Below are positions 37,740 to 48,752 of a stretch of DNA of 64,000 bases, in pieces; position 1 is the stretch's first letter, and each line of letters opens with the position of its first letter. The notes beneath the pieces are model-generated. The model was not told where the DNA came from. It was given only the letters and a program-made list of their open reading frames with translations, and ran no database searches. Source of the stretch: Prosapia bicincta (taxonomy: Eukaryota > Arthropoda > Insecta > Hemiptera > Cercopidae); NCBI GenBank assembly GCA_036971475.1, contig JBAIZL010000007.1, positions 31,802,947-31,866,946 on the forward strand. Reading direction: 5' to 3'. A program made the position numbers and the translations under genes.

Positions 37740-38327
37740 ACAAGATAAAAGTCATGACAAAAGTAGAGAAATTGTGGCATCCAGTGCAAATAAGAGGAGA
37801 GGACGGGTCCTTCATTCCAATTAAGACAAAGGACACTATATCCCCTGAAAATATTTTACAATTGATATTTTTCCGCTGATCATATGACTGTTGACAAAGA
37901 TGTGGTTGATGCAAGAAAGCTGGAATCCAATGCTCATCTACTTGTGGCGTGGTTGATGCAAGAAGCGGGAATTCAATGCTCACCTACATGTGGCGTGGTT
38001 GATGCAAGAAAGCTGGAATTTAATGCTCACCTACTTGTGGCGTGGTTGATGCAAGAAAGCTGGAATTCAATTCTCACCTACTTGTGGCGTGGTTGATGCA
38101 AGAAAGCTGGAATTAAATGCTCACTTACATGTGGCGTGGTTGATGCAAGAAAGCTGGAATTCAATGCTCACCTACATGTGGCGTGGTTGATGCAAGAAAG
38201 CTGGAATTCAATGTTCACCTACCTATGGTGTAGTAACGATCCATCTCTACCAGACGAGGAATCAGATCTTGAAACTGATGAAGAAGACGAACTGTGGATG
38301 AGAACTGATATGATTTGTAGCAAATAA
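37740..38327 (+). pseudogene. Cys-rich ORF remnant whose core expanded into a 47-bp minisatellite
   Basis: The 5' part reads KVEKLWHPVQIRGEDGSF, then TISPENILQLIFF. A Cys-rich stretch follows, C-G-stop-C-KKAGIQC-SST-C-G, resembling a CXC-type (C-x-C...C...C) metal-binding run. That core is repeated about seven times with a 47-bp period (starts 37902, 37949, 37996, 38043, 38090, 38137, 38184). The period is not a multiple of 3, so the frame shifts at each copy. The 3' part is open and acidic (PSLPDEESDLETDEEDELW) and ends at 38327. It is probably the C-terminal part of a transposon or orphan gene, now broken. The family is not certain. Confidence 0.5.
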
Positions 38328-39275
38328 TACGTATTTTAATTTAGTATATAACACATTTTTTTATATAAGTAATGTTTTCGAAGATATTTGACAAGAAACT
38401 GAAAACATACGCATAAAAACCGCTTCCCCCCCCCCTGCAACCCGCAACCCCCGACCCTCGGGGTTTTGATATGTTGTTTAAGAAAACTCCTTACACAGCT
38501 GTACCAACTTTCAGAACTAGACCATTTTATTTAGCAAACGTCATATTTTTGTCTTCGCTGCCTGGACTAAATATTCGCTTACGGTTGTTGTAATATTACC
38601 CAACTCCCTACGCTGCTACAATGAAAATGTAGTAGTCACAGATTAGGTATTGGGTGTAACTATTCTCTTCTTCAAAAATATATGATTGAAATGACGTTGT
38701 TATAACTCGCCACCCAGCTAACGATTTGTAGCACGATAGACCCTGCTCAACTACAACCACTAGACGCCTTTTCTTATTCATAAGGTTTTTAAACTAATAT
38801 GAAGGTTGGTTTTATGTTTGTACCAGTTTTAAATATATTATATAATGGTATAGTTATATTTTAAATAAATAGTAAAATATATAACTAAATAATAATTGTT
38901 ATTAATAAAATAATATAATAACATAAAACATAAATATAAATTAAATTATGTTAGTTCACCCTAAACACATTTTTGCTTATACATAATTAGCAATATCTAT
39001 TCTTTGTTACTCTCCCAACAAAATCCGTTAGTCCTAGCAATGCTGTTATTCAACAATAGCAGTCACAAGATAATCCGGTTATTTGACAAAATATAAAAGT
39101 TTGTATTAACATCATTGACGGGCATTAATTTACCGCTAATCAGCGTATTTTGTATATTGAATTTAAGTTAATGAATGGTCTATTCAGTTGCAGTACTGTG
39201 CTTCGTACACAGTAATTTTCAAATTAGGTAATTTGCACCCTTCTGAAACTATTGTAATTGGAAATGTTCTTACAG
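38328..39275. other. Intron DNA with a C-rich patch
   Basis: 38426-38464 contains a long C run and three more CCC groups, giving a possible G-quadruplex on the minus strand. The remainder is AT-rich with no recognised gene. Confidence 0.5.
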
Positions 39276-39378
39276 GAGTTTGAGCTGCGAAAGTTTCCCT
39301 ATCAACTGCAAGCGGAGGCACACAACTTTCATTCAGTCAAGCAAACCTAGTCACGAGGAAAACAACACTGTGAAGCAG
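39276..39378 (+). CDS. Peptide-type class A GPCR, exon d (ICL3)
   Basis: This small exon (103 nt) encodes the third cytoplasmic loop: SLSCESFPINCKRRHTTFIQ, then SSKPSHEENNTVKQ. The acceptor is GTTCTTACAG and the donor AAGCAG|GTAAGC is strong. Its first base completes the Ala codon begun in exon c, and it ends in phase 0, fitting the next exon. The loop is basic, then Ser/Glu-rich. NTVKQ before TM6 is typical of peptide receptors. Confidence 0.88.
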
Positions 39379-41655
39379 GTAAGCCTAAAACTGCGCACAC
39401 AAGTTGTGTTGCACAAAGATATAAAAAATTTTATAGACATTCATAGACCAAGCAATCTGTGTGAACTCACACAGGTTTTGTCTCGTCACAGCGCTGACAA
39501 ACTATTTTGATTTTGCTTGATTTTTTTAAAATTAAATTATCTATATTTTTAATACCTATATTTTTTTTAAATATTCATAAAAAAACAAAAATATTTTATT
39601 TCGTAAAACACAGTATAAAGGTAAAACTGAAGCCAAGATTTACAAGATAAATGGTTTTACAAAGCTTTTTGTAATAAACGTATTAGGCTTTAAACGGTTT
39701 TTGAAAAAATAATTAATGTTGCTCAGGACGCTCCGCTTTTATCTGTTAACTTTATTATCAGGGGTAATTAATGTTTGCGGAATCTTTTGTCATTACAAAA
39801 GTAATATTGCTGACAGGAGAAATAATGTACTGTCAAGTCGGTGTCCTGTCAACCTTTGTGTCATGTAAGCTATAGCGACTTTCGTAGATAATTTACAACA
39901 ACCCCGACCATACTGTTGACCGTGATACGACCAAGACTTTTAAGTGATCTTTCGAGTTTTTAGAGTCTAAATATTTAAAATAAAAAAAGAAACAAAACAA
40001 TTATAAAGCTTGTTTGTTTTATTATTTGTTTTATATCTGAGTTTTTCTTTATTTGAATATATAGCAATATTGTTCGCACAGGCAGAACGCATACATTAGG
40101 AGTCAGCCACTGTTTTCTTGATTTTTATTTATAACTTTTAACAACAGCAATAATATTATTGTTTATAGAATTCCTTACAGAGAAATTCGTGGTGGTTAAG
40201 GTACATGGTAATGACGATGATAACCTTTTTGGTTTTTCCAAATAATGATACTAATAGGCTATTAATAATAATATGTTTATACAATATCAAGAGTTCAGTG
40301 GCACAATATATTACAATACAAATTTGGCAAAAGCCCTAATACCACAAAATCAATAAAACATAACTTATAATTTTTAGGTACAGTTACCTAAAGTTAAACC
40401 CTCAAAGTTAAACCATGTCATCATCAGAGAGTCCTGTTACAAAATTATAATCTAGAATATAATTGTATTCAGATTTTAGATAAGGATTTAATCTCAAGTA
40501 ACTTCTAATATGAGTTGTTTTTTATTATTTTTACGGTATTGAGTTTTTTGCCAATATTTTTTGTTATAATATTATTTTATTCTAATAAAATATAATAATA
40601 CATTTATTTAATGTAAAATAATATGTGAGTCGTCTAGTTTCAAAATCGACGCCAACACATTTTGGGCCATTTTTCGTTTTCAACACATTCGTTAAATCCA
40701 AAGTGACCTTTATAAGGCAAAAAACGAACTGCCTTATAACGAACTGCCTTATAACGAACTGCTAGGTTAAAACGAACTGCATCATACTCGTTTCCTATCC
40801 CAAAGTATGGGGTTAGTTGCAAAATGAACTACATCATAGAATGAGTTTCAAAACGCACTACATCTGAAGTGGTCCATTGCGCATCGGCTGCCTTCTTGGT
40901 AGTTATTGCGAGTGCAGTTGTTAGTGAAATTAGTAAGAACTGTAGCTTGTAAGATTGTGAAACGTTGTACGTTGTGATCATTGTTGGTTATAAACACGGC
41001 AGAATATCCTACTGAAAATCTGAAATAAGAATTTTCGACATTAAAAAACATGTAAATACTGCTGGTTTTATATTTTTATTTCAAAACCAACTGCATCCAA
41101 AGTGGTTAATTTAAAAACTGTCTACATCTCTGAAAAACCCGTTCGTTATAGCGTTGTTACTATAATTCATTATGTGCATGTCCCACCCAAAGTTAAAACA
41201 GAAAAAATAAACAAAATTAATAATAAATTCTAACGTAATGCAGTTTTTTGTGTTTTCTAAACATTTAGGCCTAAATTATTTAGACCAGTTTGATACCAGA
41301 CGACTCATGTGGCCTACAACTTTTTTTGTAACTATTGACCCATCTTAACACAAGGTTTGCCCTGAGCTGCCCTGATTTAAAGGTTAAGTTTAAAGTTCTT
41401 TCCTAACAATTTTTTTAAAAGTAACCTTCTACTCGATTCCTAAACCTATTTATTTATGACGTAAATTATATTTTAAGAAACTTTACACACAGAAACTTTA
41501 CGCCTAAAAAAAATAAATCAACTGAAAGAATTTAGGTGTTGCGTTAAGGTCATTACACTAGCAATTTTATCTGTTTATCATATTTTAGTGATGATTAGTT
41601 TAAAATAATTGCGTTAATAAAACTATTGTTAAAATTATTACAATTGTTATTGCAG
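39379..41655. other. Intron DNA between exons d and e
   Basis: A 15-bp motif (CCTTATAACGAACTG) is repeated about three times at 40710-40770, with related AACTGCATC phrases to 40860. No gene was recognised. Confidence 0.5.
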
Positions 41656-41816
41656 GTGATAAAAATGTTGGTCCTCATAGTGATAGTGTTCGTGGTGTGT
41701 TGGGCCCCGATGCTAGTGGACAACGTTCTAACTGCTTGGGACGTCCTGCCCCATCTGAGGACAGGCTCGCTGAAACACATGGCCACAGTATTCCATTTGA
41801 TGGCGTATTTCAACAG
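41656..41816 (+). CDS. Peptide-type class A GPCR, exon e (TM6-ECL3-start of TM7)
   Basis: The exon encodes TM6 with the CWxP switch (VLIVIVFVVCWAPMLVDNVL). ECL3 (TAWDVLPHLRTGSLKHM) and the start of TM7 (ATVFHLMAYFN) follow. The acceptor is GTTATTGCAG and the donor is AACAG|GTAAAT. The exon is 161 nt and ends in phase 2; joining to exon f gives Asn-Ser before CINPIVY. Confidence 0.93.
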
Positions 41817-43311
41817 GTAAATAAAAGAGGTTTTTATAAGATCAGTTTTCAAATGTTACTTTCAAATTAAAATTTTTTAAACATATTGCATTAACTTTTA
41901 TATTATTTTTATTATAGGTTTTAACCGATTTGTTCGTAAGGGCGGAGATCTTTTAGGATTAAGATGTACTGGGTTGTTAAAGATTAAGGAATGGACATGA
42001 AACACTCTCTGGTTTGGAGAATGAAAAGTATGGCTACGTACACATACATGATGCAATCCATATTATAGAAAATTACTTATTCTTTACGGTGGCCATGTAA
42101 AAATGCTCAATGTTTTTAGCGAAAAACCAATTAAGGCTATTACCAGTCTTGATTATTACATTTGCCATAATAAGAGGTTGCCAGAGCCCCAAAGGGTTGG
42201 ACTTCTCCAAGCACCTTTTCAGCTGCCCTTCAATTGTTCGTGCCCTCTTCTAAATAGACAATGACTGCAGTATGGATACTTTGTACTCGAATAGCGCCAT
42301 TAACATTGCCAAGGCTGTAATTCATGCATTTGGCAATATTTAAATTTTCCCCCCTAATTGCATTTGCCATACACGACAACAACAACCAGTCTTGATACTA
42401 CTAAGGTTACTACCAGTATTGATTACATACTAATAACAAAAATAAAAGAGGATACAATAAAAGAAAATTGTTAGACATTGAAAACGTTACATTGTAGTTT
42501 TTAAATGATCCTCCAGTATATGAAGCTGTTAAAAAGCTAGGAAAGTATTATATACGGATGTGAATAAGATTAAGATAGGGGACTTATTTGAGGATATAGG
42601 GGCTGAGTCTTGTAGTTCAACACGTAAATAAAAGAGGTTTTTACAAGTTCTGTTTTTAAATTATACTTTCATATTAGATTTTGTAAAGCATATTCGCATT
42701 AACTTTTGCTAATTGCTTACTTTCGCAATAAGGCTTACTGCTTATTGGGCTCACAAAGAAGTGCCTAACCATTAAATCCTCTTGTAATAAGAATTATGGG
42801 TAAAATCAGATAGAACTAGATGGACCAAAGTAGAGAGTTTTTAATGATCATCTAGAAAAAGGAAAAATTATAGAATCACATGAGCAGCATATGCTGTCTT
42901 AGATATAATAAACTTTCTTTCAAGTAAAACAAAGTCATAGAAGCAATAAAGAATTGATTTAGTATTAGAGAAGAAAAGTACTTAATTCTATGAAAAGGCT
43001 TAGATTGTTTCGACGAGTCTTTGCTTGAAAGAAGAATGAAGTGTTTAGTTTTATTAAATGCGCAAAATTATGTCAAAAATTGTGGTGACTAGATGATGTC
43101 AAAGTGTGATAATACAACTAAAGGACCCCCAACGCCATCCTTGAATATAATTAATATCAACGGTCAGATAAAGATCCATTTAAGCCCCAAGTTACTTTTT
43201 ATGTTAATTTGAAATATATTAGTTGACAATTTTGATTACATTCAAGATAAATCATGCATGATTTAAACTTGGACAGTATTTAACTTTTGATTCAGCGCTA
43301 GGCTTTTCGTA
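41817..43311. other. Intron DNA between exons e and f, 5' part
   Basis: No gene was recognised. It contains the duplicated donor-side segment reported at 42617-42712. Confidence 0.5.
42617..42712 (+). repeat. Partial duplication of the exon e donor region
   Basis: TTCAACACGTAAATAAAAGAGG here matches the exon e/intron junction TTCAACAG|GTAAATAAAAGAGG at 41809-41830. Similarity continues for about 85 bp of intron (AGTTTT.AAAT..TACTTTCA.ATTA... CATTAACTTTT). The last exon base is changed from G to C. Confidence 0.75.
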
Positions 43312-44005
43312 TCTTCCTATTAGGGTTTAGTAAGGTTCCTATTAGGATTAGTATTAGGATCTTCCTATTAGGATTTAGTAAGGTTCCTATTAGGATTAGT
43401 ATTAGGATCTTCCTATTAGGATTTAGTAAGGTTCCTATTAGGATTAGTATTAGGATCTTCCTATTAGGATTTAGTAAGGTTCCTATTAGGATTAGTATTA
43501 GGATCTTCCTATTAGGATTTAGTAAGGTTCCTATTAGGATTAGTATTAGGATCTTCCTATTAGGGTTTAGTAAGGTTCCTATTAGGATTAGTATTAGGAT
43601 CTTCCTATTAGGATTTAGTAAGGTTCCTATTAGGATTAGTATTAGGATCTTCCTATTAGGATTTAGTAAGGTTCCTATTAGGATTAGTATTAGGATCTTC
43701 CTATTAGGGTTTAGTAAGGTTCCTATTAGGATTAGTATTAGGATCTTCCTATTAGGGTTTAGTAAGGTTCCTATTAGGATTAGTATTAGGATCTTCCTAT
43801 TAGGATTTAGTAAGGTTCCTATTAGGATTAGTATTAGGATCTTCCTATTAGGATTTAGTAAGGTTCCTATTAGGATTAGTATTAGGATCTTCCTATTAGG
43901 ATTTAGTAAGGTTCCTATTAGGATTAGTATTAGGATCTTCCTATTAGGGTTTAGTAAGGTTCCTATTAGGATTAGTATTAGGATCTTCCTATTAGGGATT
44001 TGTAA
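43312..44005. repeat. 48-bp minisatellite with TTAGG-like content
   Basis: About 14 nearly perfect copies of a 48-bp unit (TTCCTATTAGGATTAGTATTAGG followed by a related half ending TTAGTAAGG), with an alternating AGGATTT/AGGGTTT variant. Because 48 is a multiple of 3, a long artefactual open frame (247 codons, minus strand, repeating LLNPNRKILILILIGT) crosses it. TTAGG is the common insect telomere motif, but the array is not a pure (TTAGG)n. Confidence 0.95.
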
Positions 44006-45257
44006 ATGGGGACAAAACAAGGTAGGTAATGGGAGAATCATTCTTGTTTATGGTCACTTTACAGACTTAAGGCTAAATATGTTTTTAGCTTTAAATTATT
44101 TTATTTTATTGTAATACTTTTTCTAATAAACAACGTTTATGTATTCTTTAGAGTTATTCGTTACCAATGAGTAGATTGAATTTTTTCCTTAAATTTATTA
44201 TTTATTTCAACTGAACACATCTTTGTCTCCTCTCCCATCTATTTTGCACATGTTTGTTACCTTATTCCTTTTTTTGAGTTTACTCCCTAAGATCGAATAC
44301 AGCTTTGACAACTAAATCGGGAATATTAATTTTATCATTTTCTTTAACAAAAGCAAAAATTATATAACTAAAGTTTGAACAAAACATTTAATTATATTTC
44401 CTTATTTTATAAACTTTTTAAAACAAAATTTTAAATATACTAGTATTAAGGAATTTTTATAATTAAACATTAATAATTATATATATTATTTTGAGTATCA
44501 TACTATCTGCTATTCCTAGCATTGTCTCATTATTCGTTGGCGCGTTTCGGAGAGCCTCCATCAGTTAGAACTTTTTATTAACTGTTCTTCCCTGCATGAG
44601 AATCGTCTTTTATATCTCATCTAACCACGCCCCTCTTTGATCTATTTAATCTTTACCTCATACCGGTTCCGCCTACTCAATGTTCAGCCCGTTGTTTAAT
44701 CTATTTTTCTTATTTTTGAACCATTTAAAATTTTTAAACATTACATTCGATTGATTTTGTACTTATTCGTTTATTATGTTCGTATTTTCCAATTGGGCTT
44801 TGTATATTTAAATACTTTTAATAATATTGAGGCGTTTTACTTTATTTCCGTATTTTATTGGCTTCATCGCTTTTTTCAATTTCCCTTGGAAATATTTTAA
44901 ATATATTCCAAAACGCGTCGAAGAATAGGAATGGATACTCAAAATTATAATATAAATCCTAGTGGAAAAGTAGAAGATTGTCAAAATAATATATATTTTA
45001 TAAATATTGTATATATTATTATATATGAAATACATTAAATGCAAAACCAGGAACAATATTTATACAAAATATATTTTTAAAAATTCGTTGGCTAATAGTT
45101 AAACAATTAATAAATTAATTCAAACTGAAAATATGTGATTGTCATATCATTGTTATGTTCACATTTGTATAGCGTTTATGAACTATGTATAGTATACCAT
45201 GTTTACTTTAATTTGTATTTAAAATAAATAAAAAAATATTGATGTATTATATTTTAA
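44006..45257. other. Intron DNA; possible PLE 5' region at 44520-44720
   Basis: On the minus strand, 44570-44535 reads CTGATGG-AGG.CTCTCC-GAAACGCG. This is hammerhead-like in order but lacks A9 of the first box and the U before the cleavage base. It may be a decayed Penelope-like leader. The rest is AT-rich with no gene. Confidence 0.3.
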
Positions 45258-45335
45258 ATGAAAAAAATTGATATTGACTTCATACTTGTAAGAGCAGACA
45301 AGACTAATGAATGCTACGGTTTAGCTAATAAACAA

Positions 45336-45337
<2 letters not shown>

Positions 45338-45382
<45 letters not shown>
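45338..45382. repeat. (TA)n microsatellite in PLE B
   Basis: TA repeats directly after the ADK motif codons. Similar runs occur at 45538-45582, 45958-46014 and 46186-46201. Confidence 0.95.
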
Positions 45383-45385
<3 letters not shown>

Positions 45386-45456
45386 CAATATGTATTCTTG
45401 TGTATTAATAAAGAACATAAGTCAAAATACAAATACAAGAATTATAATTGAATTTA

Positions 45457-45505
45457 CAATTCAAAGCTTTTCATTGGTTAACAGTACCAACATCATCAGG
45501 AATAT
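45457..45505 (-). ncRNA. Hammerhead-ribozyme-like motif, PLE B copy 1
   Basis: On the minus strand the boxes are CTGATGA (45499-45493) and GAAA (45472-45469). Stem II is GTTGG/CCAAT, and stem III is AAG/CTT with no loop. The cleavage-side U is followed by GAAT, which pairs with the ATTC preceding CTGATGA. Stem I therefore differs in sequence from the 24.25-kb copy yet still pairs. Confidence 0.55.
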
Positions 45506-45533
45506 TAAACAATTAAAATTAACATATGTGCAA

Positions 45534-45585
<52 letters not shown>

Positions 45586-45631
45586 AAATAAGTCAAAATA
45601 CAAATACAAGAATTATTATTGAATTTACAAT

Positions 45632-45672
45632 TCAAAACTTTTCGTTGCCAAACAGTACCAGCATCATCAAAT
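45632..45672 (-). ncRNA. Degenerate hammerhead-like motif, PLE B copy 2
   Basis: The minus strand has TTGATGA in place of CTGATGA and an imperfect stem II (GCTGG against GGCAAC). GAAA is kept and stem III is weakened. It is probably inactive. Confidence 0.4.
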
Positions 45673-45689
45673 ATATTGCGATATTATTG

Positions 45690-45890
45690 ATTTAAACACA
45701 GATTTAAAAACATTCTAATGAATAAAGAAAATCGACAAAAAAATATAATGCATCGAATTGCCAAGAAAAATAGTTCTAAAATAAACTGTAAATAAATCAA
45801 ACGATAAGAAAAAAGAAAATTATTAATAGTATAAATAATATAAAAGAAGAAAAATGGGCAACCAAATTTTAATTGTATAGCCACAATAAA
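45690..45890 (+). repeat. Duplicated C-terminal PLE fragment
   Basis: This 200-bp piece is nearly the same as 47195-47385 (RFKNILMN.ENRQKNIMH.IAKKNSSKINCK and following AT-rich DNA). It is thus a second PLE thumb fragment inserted among the terminal repeats, and it shows that two copies overlap here. Confidence 0.75.
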
Positions 45891-45954
45891 TAATAATAGA
45901 ATTATTGAATTGTAAATTCAATTATAATTCTTGTATTTGTATTTTGACTTAGTT

Positions 45955-46019
<65 letters not shown>

Positions 46020-46090
46020 TCGGAATATGTATTCCTGTGTATTAATAAAGAACTAAGTCAAAATACAAATACAAGAATTATAATTGATAT

Positions 46091-46140
46091 AACATCATGA
46101 TGATGTTGGTACTGTTAGCCAACGAAAAGCTTTGAATTGT
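46091..46140 (+). ncRNA. Degenerate hammerhead-like motif, PLE B copy 3
   Basis: The plus strand keeps stem II (GTTGG/CCAAC), GAAA, and AAGCTTT. The first box reads ATGATGA instead of CTGATGA and stem I is not paired, so it is probably inactive. Confidence 0.4.
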
Positions 46141-46748
46141 AAATTCAATTATAATTTTTGTATTTGTATTTTGACTTAATTCTTTATATATATATATATA
46201 TTTAAAATTGAAAACTATTTTTCTAAAAATAATTCTACTTAATCAAAGGAATATAAAAATAAAATGAAAATATAGTAACAAAATTTAACAACCTAATTAA
46301 TAAAGGAAATATGAATTCGTATAATTGATAAGAATGAATGGTTTAGTAAAATTGCACAAAAAAGATAACATTATAAGATCGATAGGTAATTTTAGAAATA
46401 CTTCATCATATAAAATTTCTAAACATATTGCAAATAATATACCGATAAATTTATATAATGAATATACAAACAAATTATACAATAAAATTGAAAAATGTTT
46501 ATATCAATAATAATACTCCAATTTATATTCCAGTGATAGTGAAAATTTTTACAGTAATGGCTATTAAGGAATTTTTACAAATAATTTAAAATATTATTGA
46601 TAAAAGCGGAACAAATAAAATTATTTGGCAAGAACTTAGACATATATTGAAAGTTATAATAAATGAAAACTATTTTTTATAGGAATAAAACTCACGAAGA
46701 AGAAAACTGTTAGTAAATAGATTCAGCTGTAGCAAGAATAATTTCTGA

Positions 46749-46893
46749 AATATATTTACAAGATAATAGGCAATATATTTACAAGATAATAGGCAATATA
46801 TTTACAAGATAATAGGCAATATATTTACAAGATAATAGGCAATATATTTACAAGATAATAGGCAATATATTTACAAGATAATAGGCAATATAT
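46749..46893 (+). repeat. 23-bp minisatellite inside PLE RT sequence
   Basis: About six to seven copies of AATATATTTACAAGATAATAGGC lie directly downstream of the ISEIYLQ codons. The unit itself derives from that coding sequence. Because 23 is not a multiple of 3, each copy shifts the frame. Confidence 0.92.
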
Positions 46894-47488
46894 TTACAAT
46901 ATATATGACCAAAATGATAAATGGTTTCGGTATGTAAATGGTGGGATTTATAATTTAAGTAATAAAGGTGTAAATATAAATATAATGCTGGATCTTATTT
47001 ATAATAACAATGATAACAATAAGTTTTCATTTTAAAATTAAAATCGTGGTAAATTACTTAGATTTAACAAAAAGCAGAAGGGATCATTATTTGGAATATT
47101 CAATATATAGAACATTCATACAATCTAATAAATTCATACCAATCAATTCTAATCGTACACCGTCACACAAAATGGCTTCATTATGTTCTTTTTTACACAG
47201 ATTTAAAAACATACTAATGAATGAAGAAAATCGACAAAAAAATATAATGCATCAAATTGCCAAGAAAAATAGTTCTAAAATAAACTGTAAATATATCAAA
47301 CGAAAAAAGAAACTTATTAATAATATAAATAATATAAAAGAAGAAAAATGGGCAACCAAATTTTAATTGTATAGCCACAATAAAAATGAAAGCCATAACT
47401 AAAACATTTAAACATAAACACACAAAAAATAGCATAAATAATAAATAACAATAATTAAAATTTAATAAATTACAATAACGTAAAAGTG

Positions 47489-47565
47489 CATGATAAAAGT
47501 GGAATTTATAAAATAAAATGTGACGATTTTGATAAATATTCCATAGGACAAAAAAAAAGAAAATG
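47489..47565 (+). pseudogene. GIY-YIG endonuclease N-terminal motif of PLE B
   Basis: The frame reads DKSGIYKIKCDDFDKYSIG followed by Q and a basic run. This closely fits 'GIYKIKC..C...YIGQT.R', with the second Cys replaced by Phe and the YIG tyrosine replaced by Ser. A stop follows. GIY-YIG nucleases make the target nick for Penelope-like elements. Confidence 0.75.
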
Positions 47566-47775
47566 AAGTACAAAAAATTTGACTTTAATTACATTGAATA
47601 ACAAAACAAATTAATGTATGTAAAAATTTAGAAATTTATAAATATTTTAACTTTAAGAATAAATTTAGAAATGAATTATCTAAAAAACAAATAATACAAA
47701 TTAAAAGTAAACCTGATGTACTATATAAGGGTCTTGAAAATGTAATTACTTCTTATAAGTGTGAGTAAAACATTT

Positions 47776-48316
47776 TTTCACCTTATCATATGATTTAAGT
47801 TTAAATTAATTTATTAATATTTTGTATAAGTGCTGGAACTAATATGCAACGTAAACGTTATAGCCTACACTATATTTAATCTAAGTATTATCTCTTTGTT
47901 GCATTTATTATATTATTTGTAATAAATCGCATTAAGGAAACTATACATATTCTATTAGATATCCTAATGTCCTCTGTGAAAATTATGACCCTGGTAATAA
48001 TATTAATAAACATAACAATAATATCGTGTTACAATCACAATATTATTGGTTGGCGTGGCGCAATTATTAAATGCCAATGTTTATTCGAAAACAAAACACC
48101 ACAAACAATATTATTCGAAATTTGCGACTTCCCCTCGTTTTACGCTTCGTTTAAATTATTGACGAATTATATAGAAACTGTGTTTTAATTACATTACATT
48201 GTTTCAATTTTTTAATAAAGATTGGTAAAAATTTGAAGCGGTTTTTATACAATACCACAAGTACTGTATCAGACTATACACATGTCGTACATTTAAGCAA
48301 TCTCCTACTGTTTCAG
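47776..48316. other. Intron DNA before exon f
   Basis: No gene recognised. The 73-codon frame at 47967-48188 is AT-rich with no similarity. Confidence 0.5.
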
Positions 48317-48499
48317 CTGCATAAACCCCATTGTGTATGGCTTCATGTCCAAAAACTTCAGAGAAAGTTTCCACAAGGCACTTTGCAGATTTTGCCGCGG
48401 TCCTCCTAAGAGGCAACTCTCAATGTCAAGGACCACATCCTTCCGTTTTGCGGATCGTTCCATGATTCCTTTGAGTCAAATGAATCATCAGTCTATAAG
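48317..48499 (+). CDS. Peptide-type class A GPCR, exon f (TM7 end, helix 8, C-tail)
   Basis: After joining to exon e the product reads [11 protein letters not shown], the TM7 NPxxY motif. Helix 8 follows ([18 protein letters not shown]) with Cys residues suited to palmitoylation, then a Ser/Arg-rich tail ([18 protein letters not shown]). The acceptor is CTACTGTTTCAG. The likely donor is ATAAG|GTTAGT at 48499/48500. If the donor is skipped, the frame runs nine more codons (GTTAGTTGAGAC... to 48524) and stops, giving an alternative C-terminus. Confidence 0.9.
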
Positions 48500-48542
48500 G
48501 TTAGTTGAGACAATTTTTGCATGAAAAAACTTCTAAATATAA

Positions 48543-48634
48543 TTCACACACACACACGCGCGCGCGCACACACACACAATACACACACACAAGCACACAA
48601 ACACACACACACACACACAGACACACACACACAC

Positions 48635-48670
<36 letters not shown>

Positions 48671-48752
48671 ATACACGCACATACAAACACACACACAGAC
48701 ACACACACACACACACACTTACACGCGCACGCACACACACACACACACACAC
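48543..48752. repeat. (CA)n microsatellite with variants
   Basis: Interrupted CA repeats start about 40 bp after the exon f donor. The long frames across it are artefacts. Confidence 0.97.

Larger units (their letters stand above)
45258..47775 (+). mobile_element. Penelope-like element B, nearly complete but broken
   Basis: The pieces occur in order along the strand. 45258-45340 reads FILVRADKTNECYGLANKQEY, an N-terminal RT motif of the ADK..Y type. 46325-46480 reads NGLVKLHKKDNIIRSIG...SSYKISKHI, matching the PLE 'GLPKIHK...RPI' motif. About 46640-46770 reads NENYF, then DSAVARIISEIYLQ. About 46905-46960 reads YDQNDKWFRYVNGG, where the catalytic YVDD has decayed to YVNG. 47040-47240 reads NYLDLTKSRRDHYLEYSIYR...KMASLCSFLHRF, the conserved thumb region. 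47489-47565 is the GIY-YIG start. Stops, shifts, (TA)n tracts and hammerhead-bearing repeats interrupt it. The protein family copies RNA into DNA and cuts the target with a GIY-YIG nuclease; this copy is inactive. Confidence 0.82.

Noticed and set aside
43298..44041. 247-codon minus-strand open frame
   Set aside because: It is produced by the 48-bp minisatellite, whose period is a multiple of three. There is no start context, domain or codon signal beyond the repeat.
47967..48188. A small secreted protein with a hydrophobic start
   Set aside because: The hydrophobic run is what AT-rich DNA gives by chance. There is no homology or splice support.
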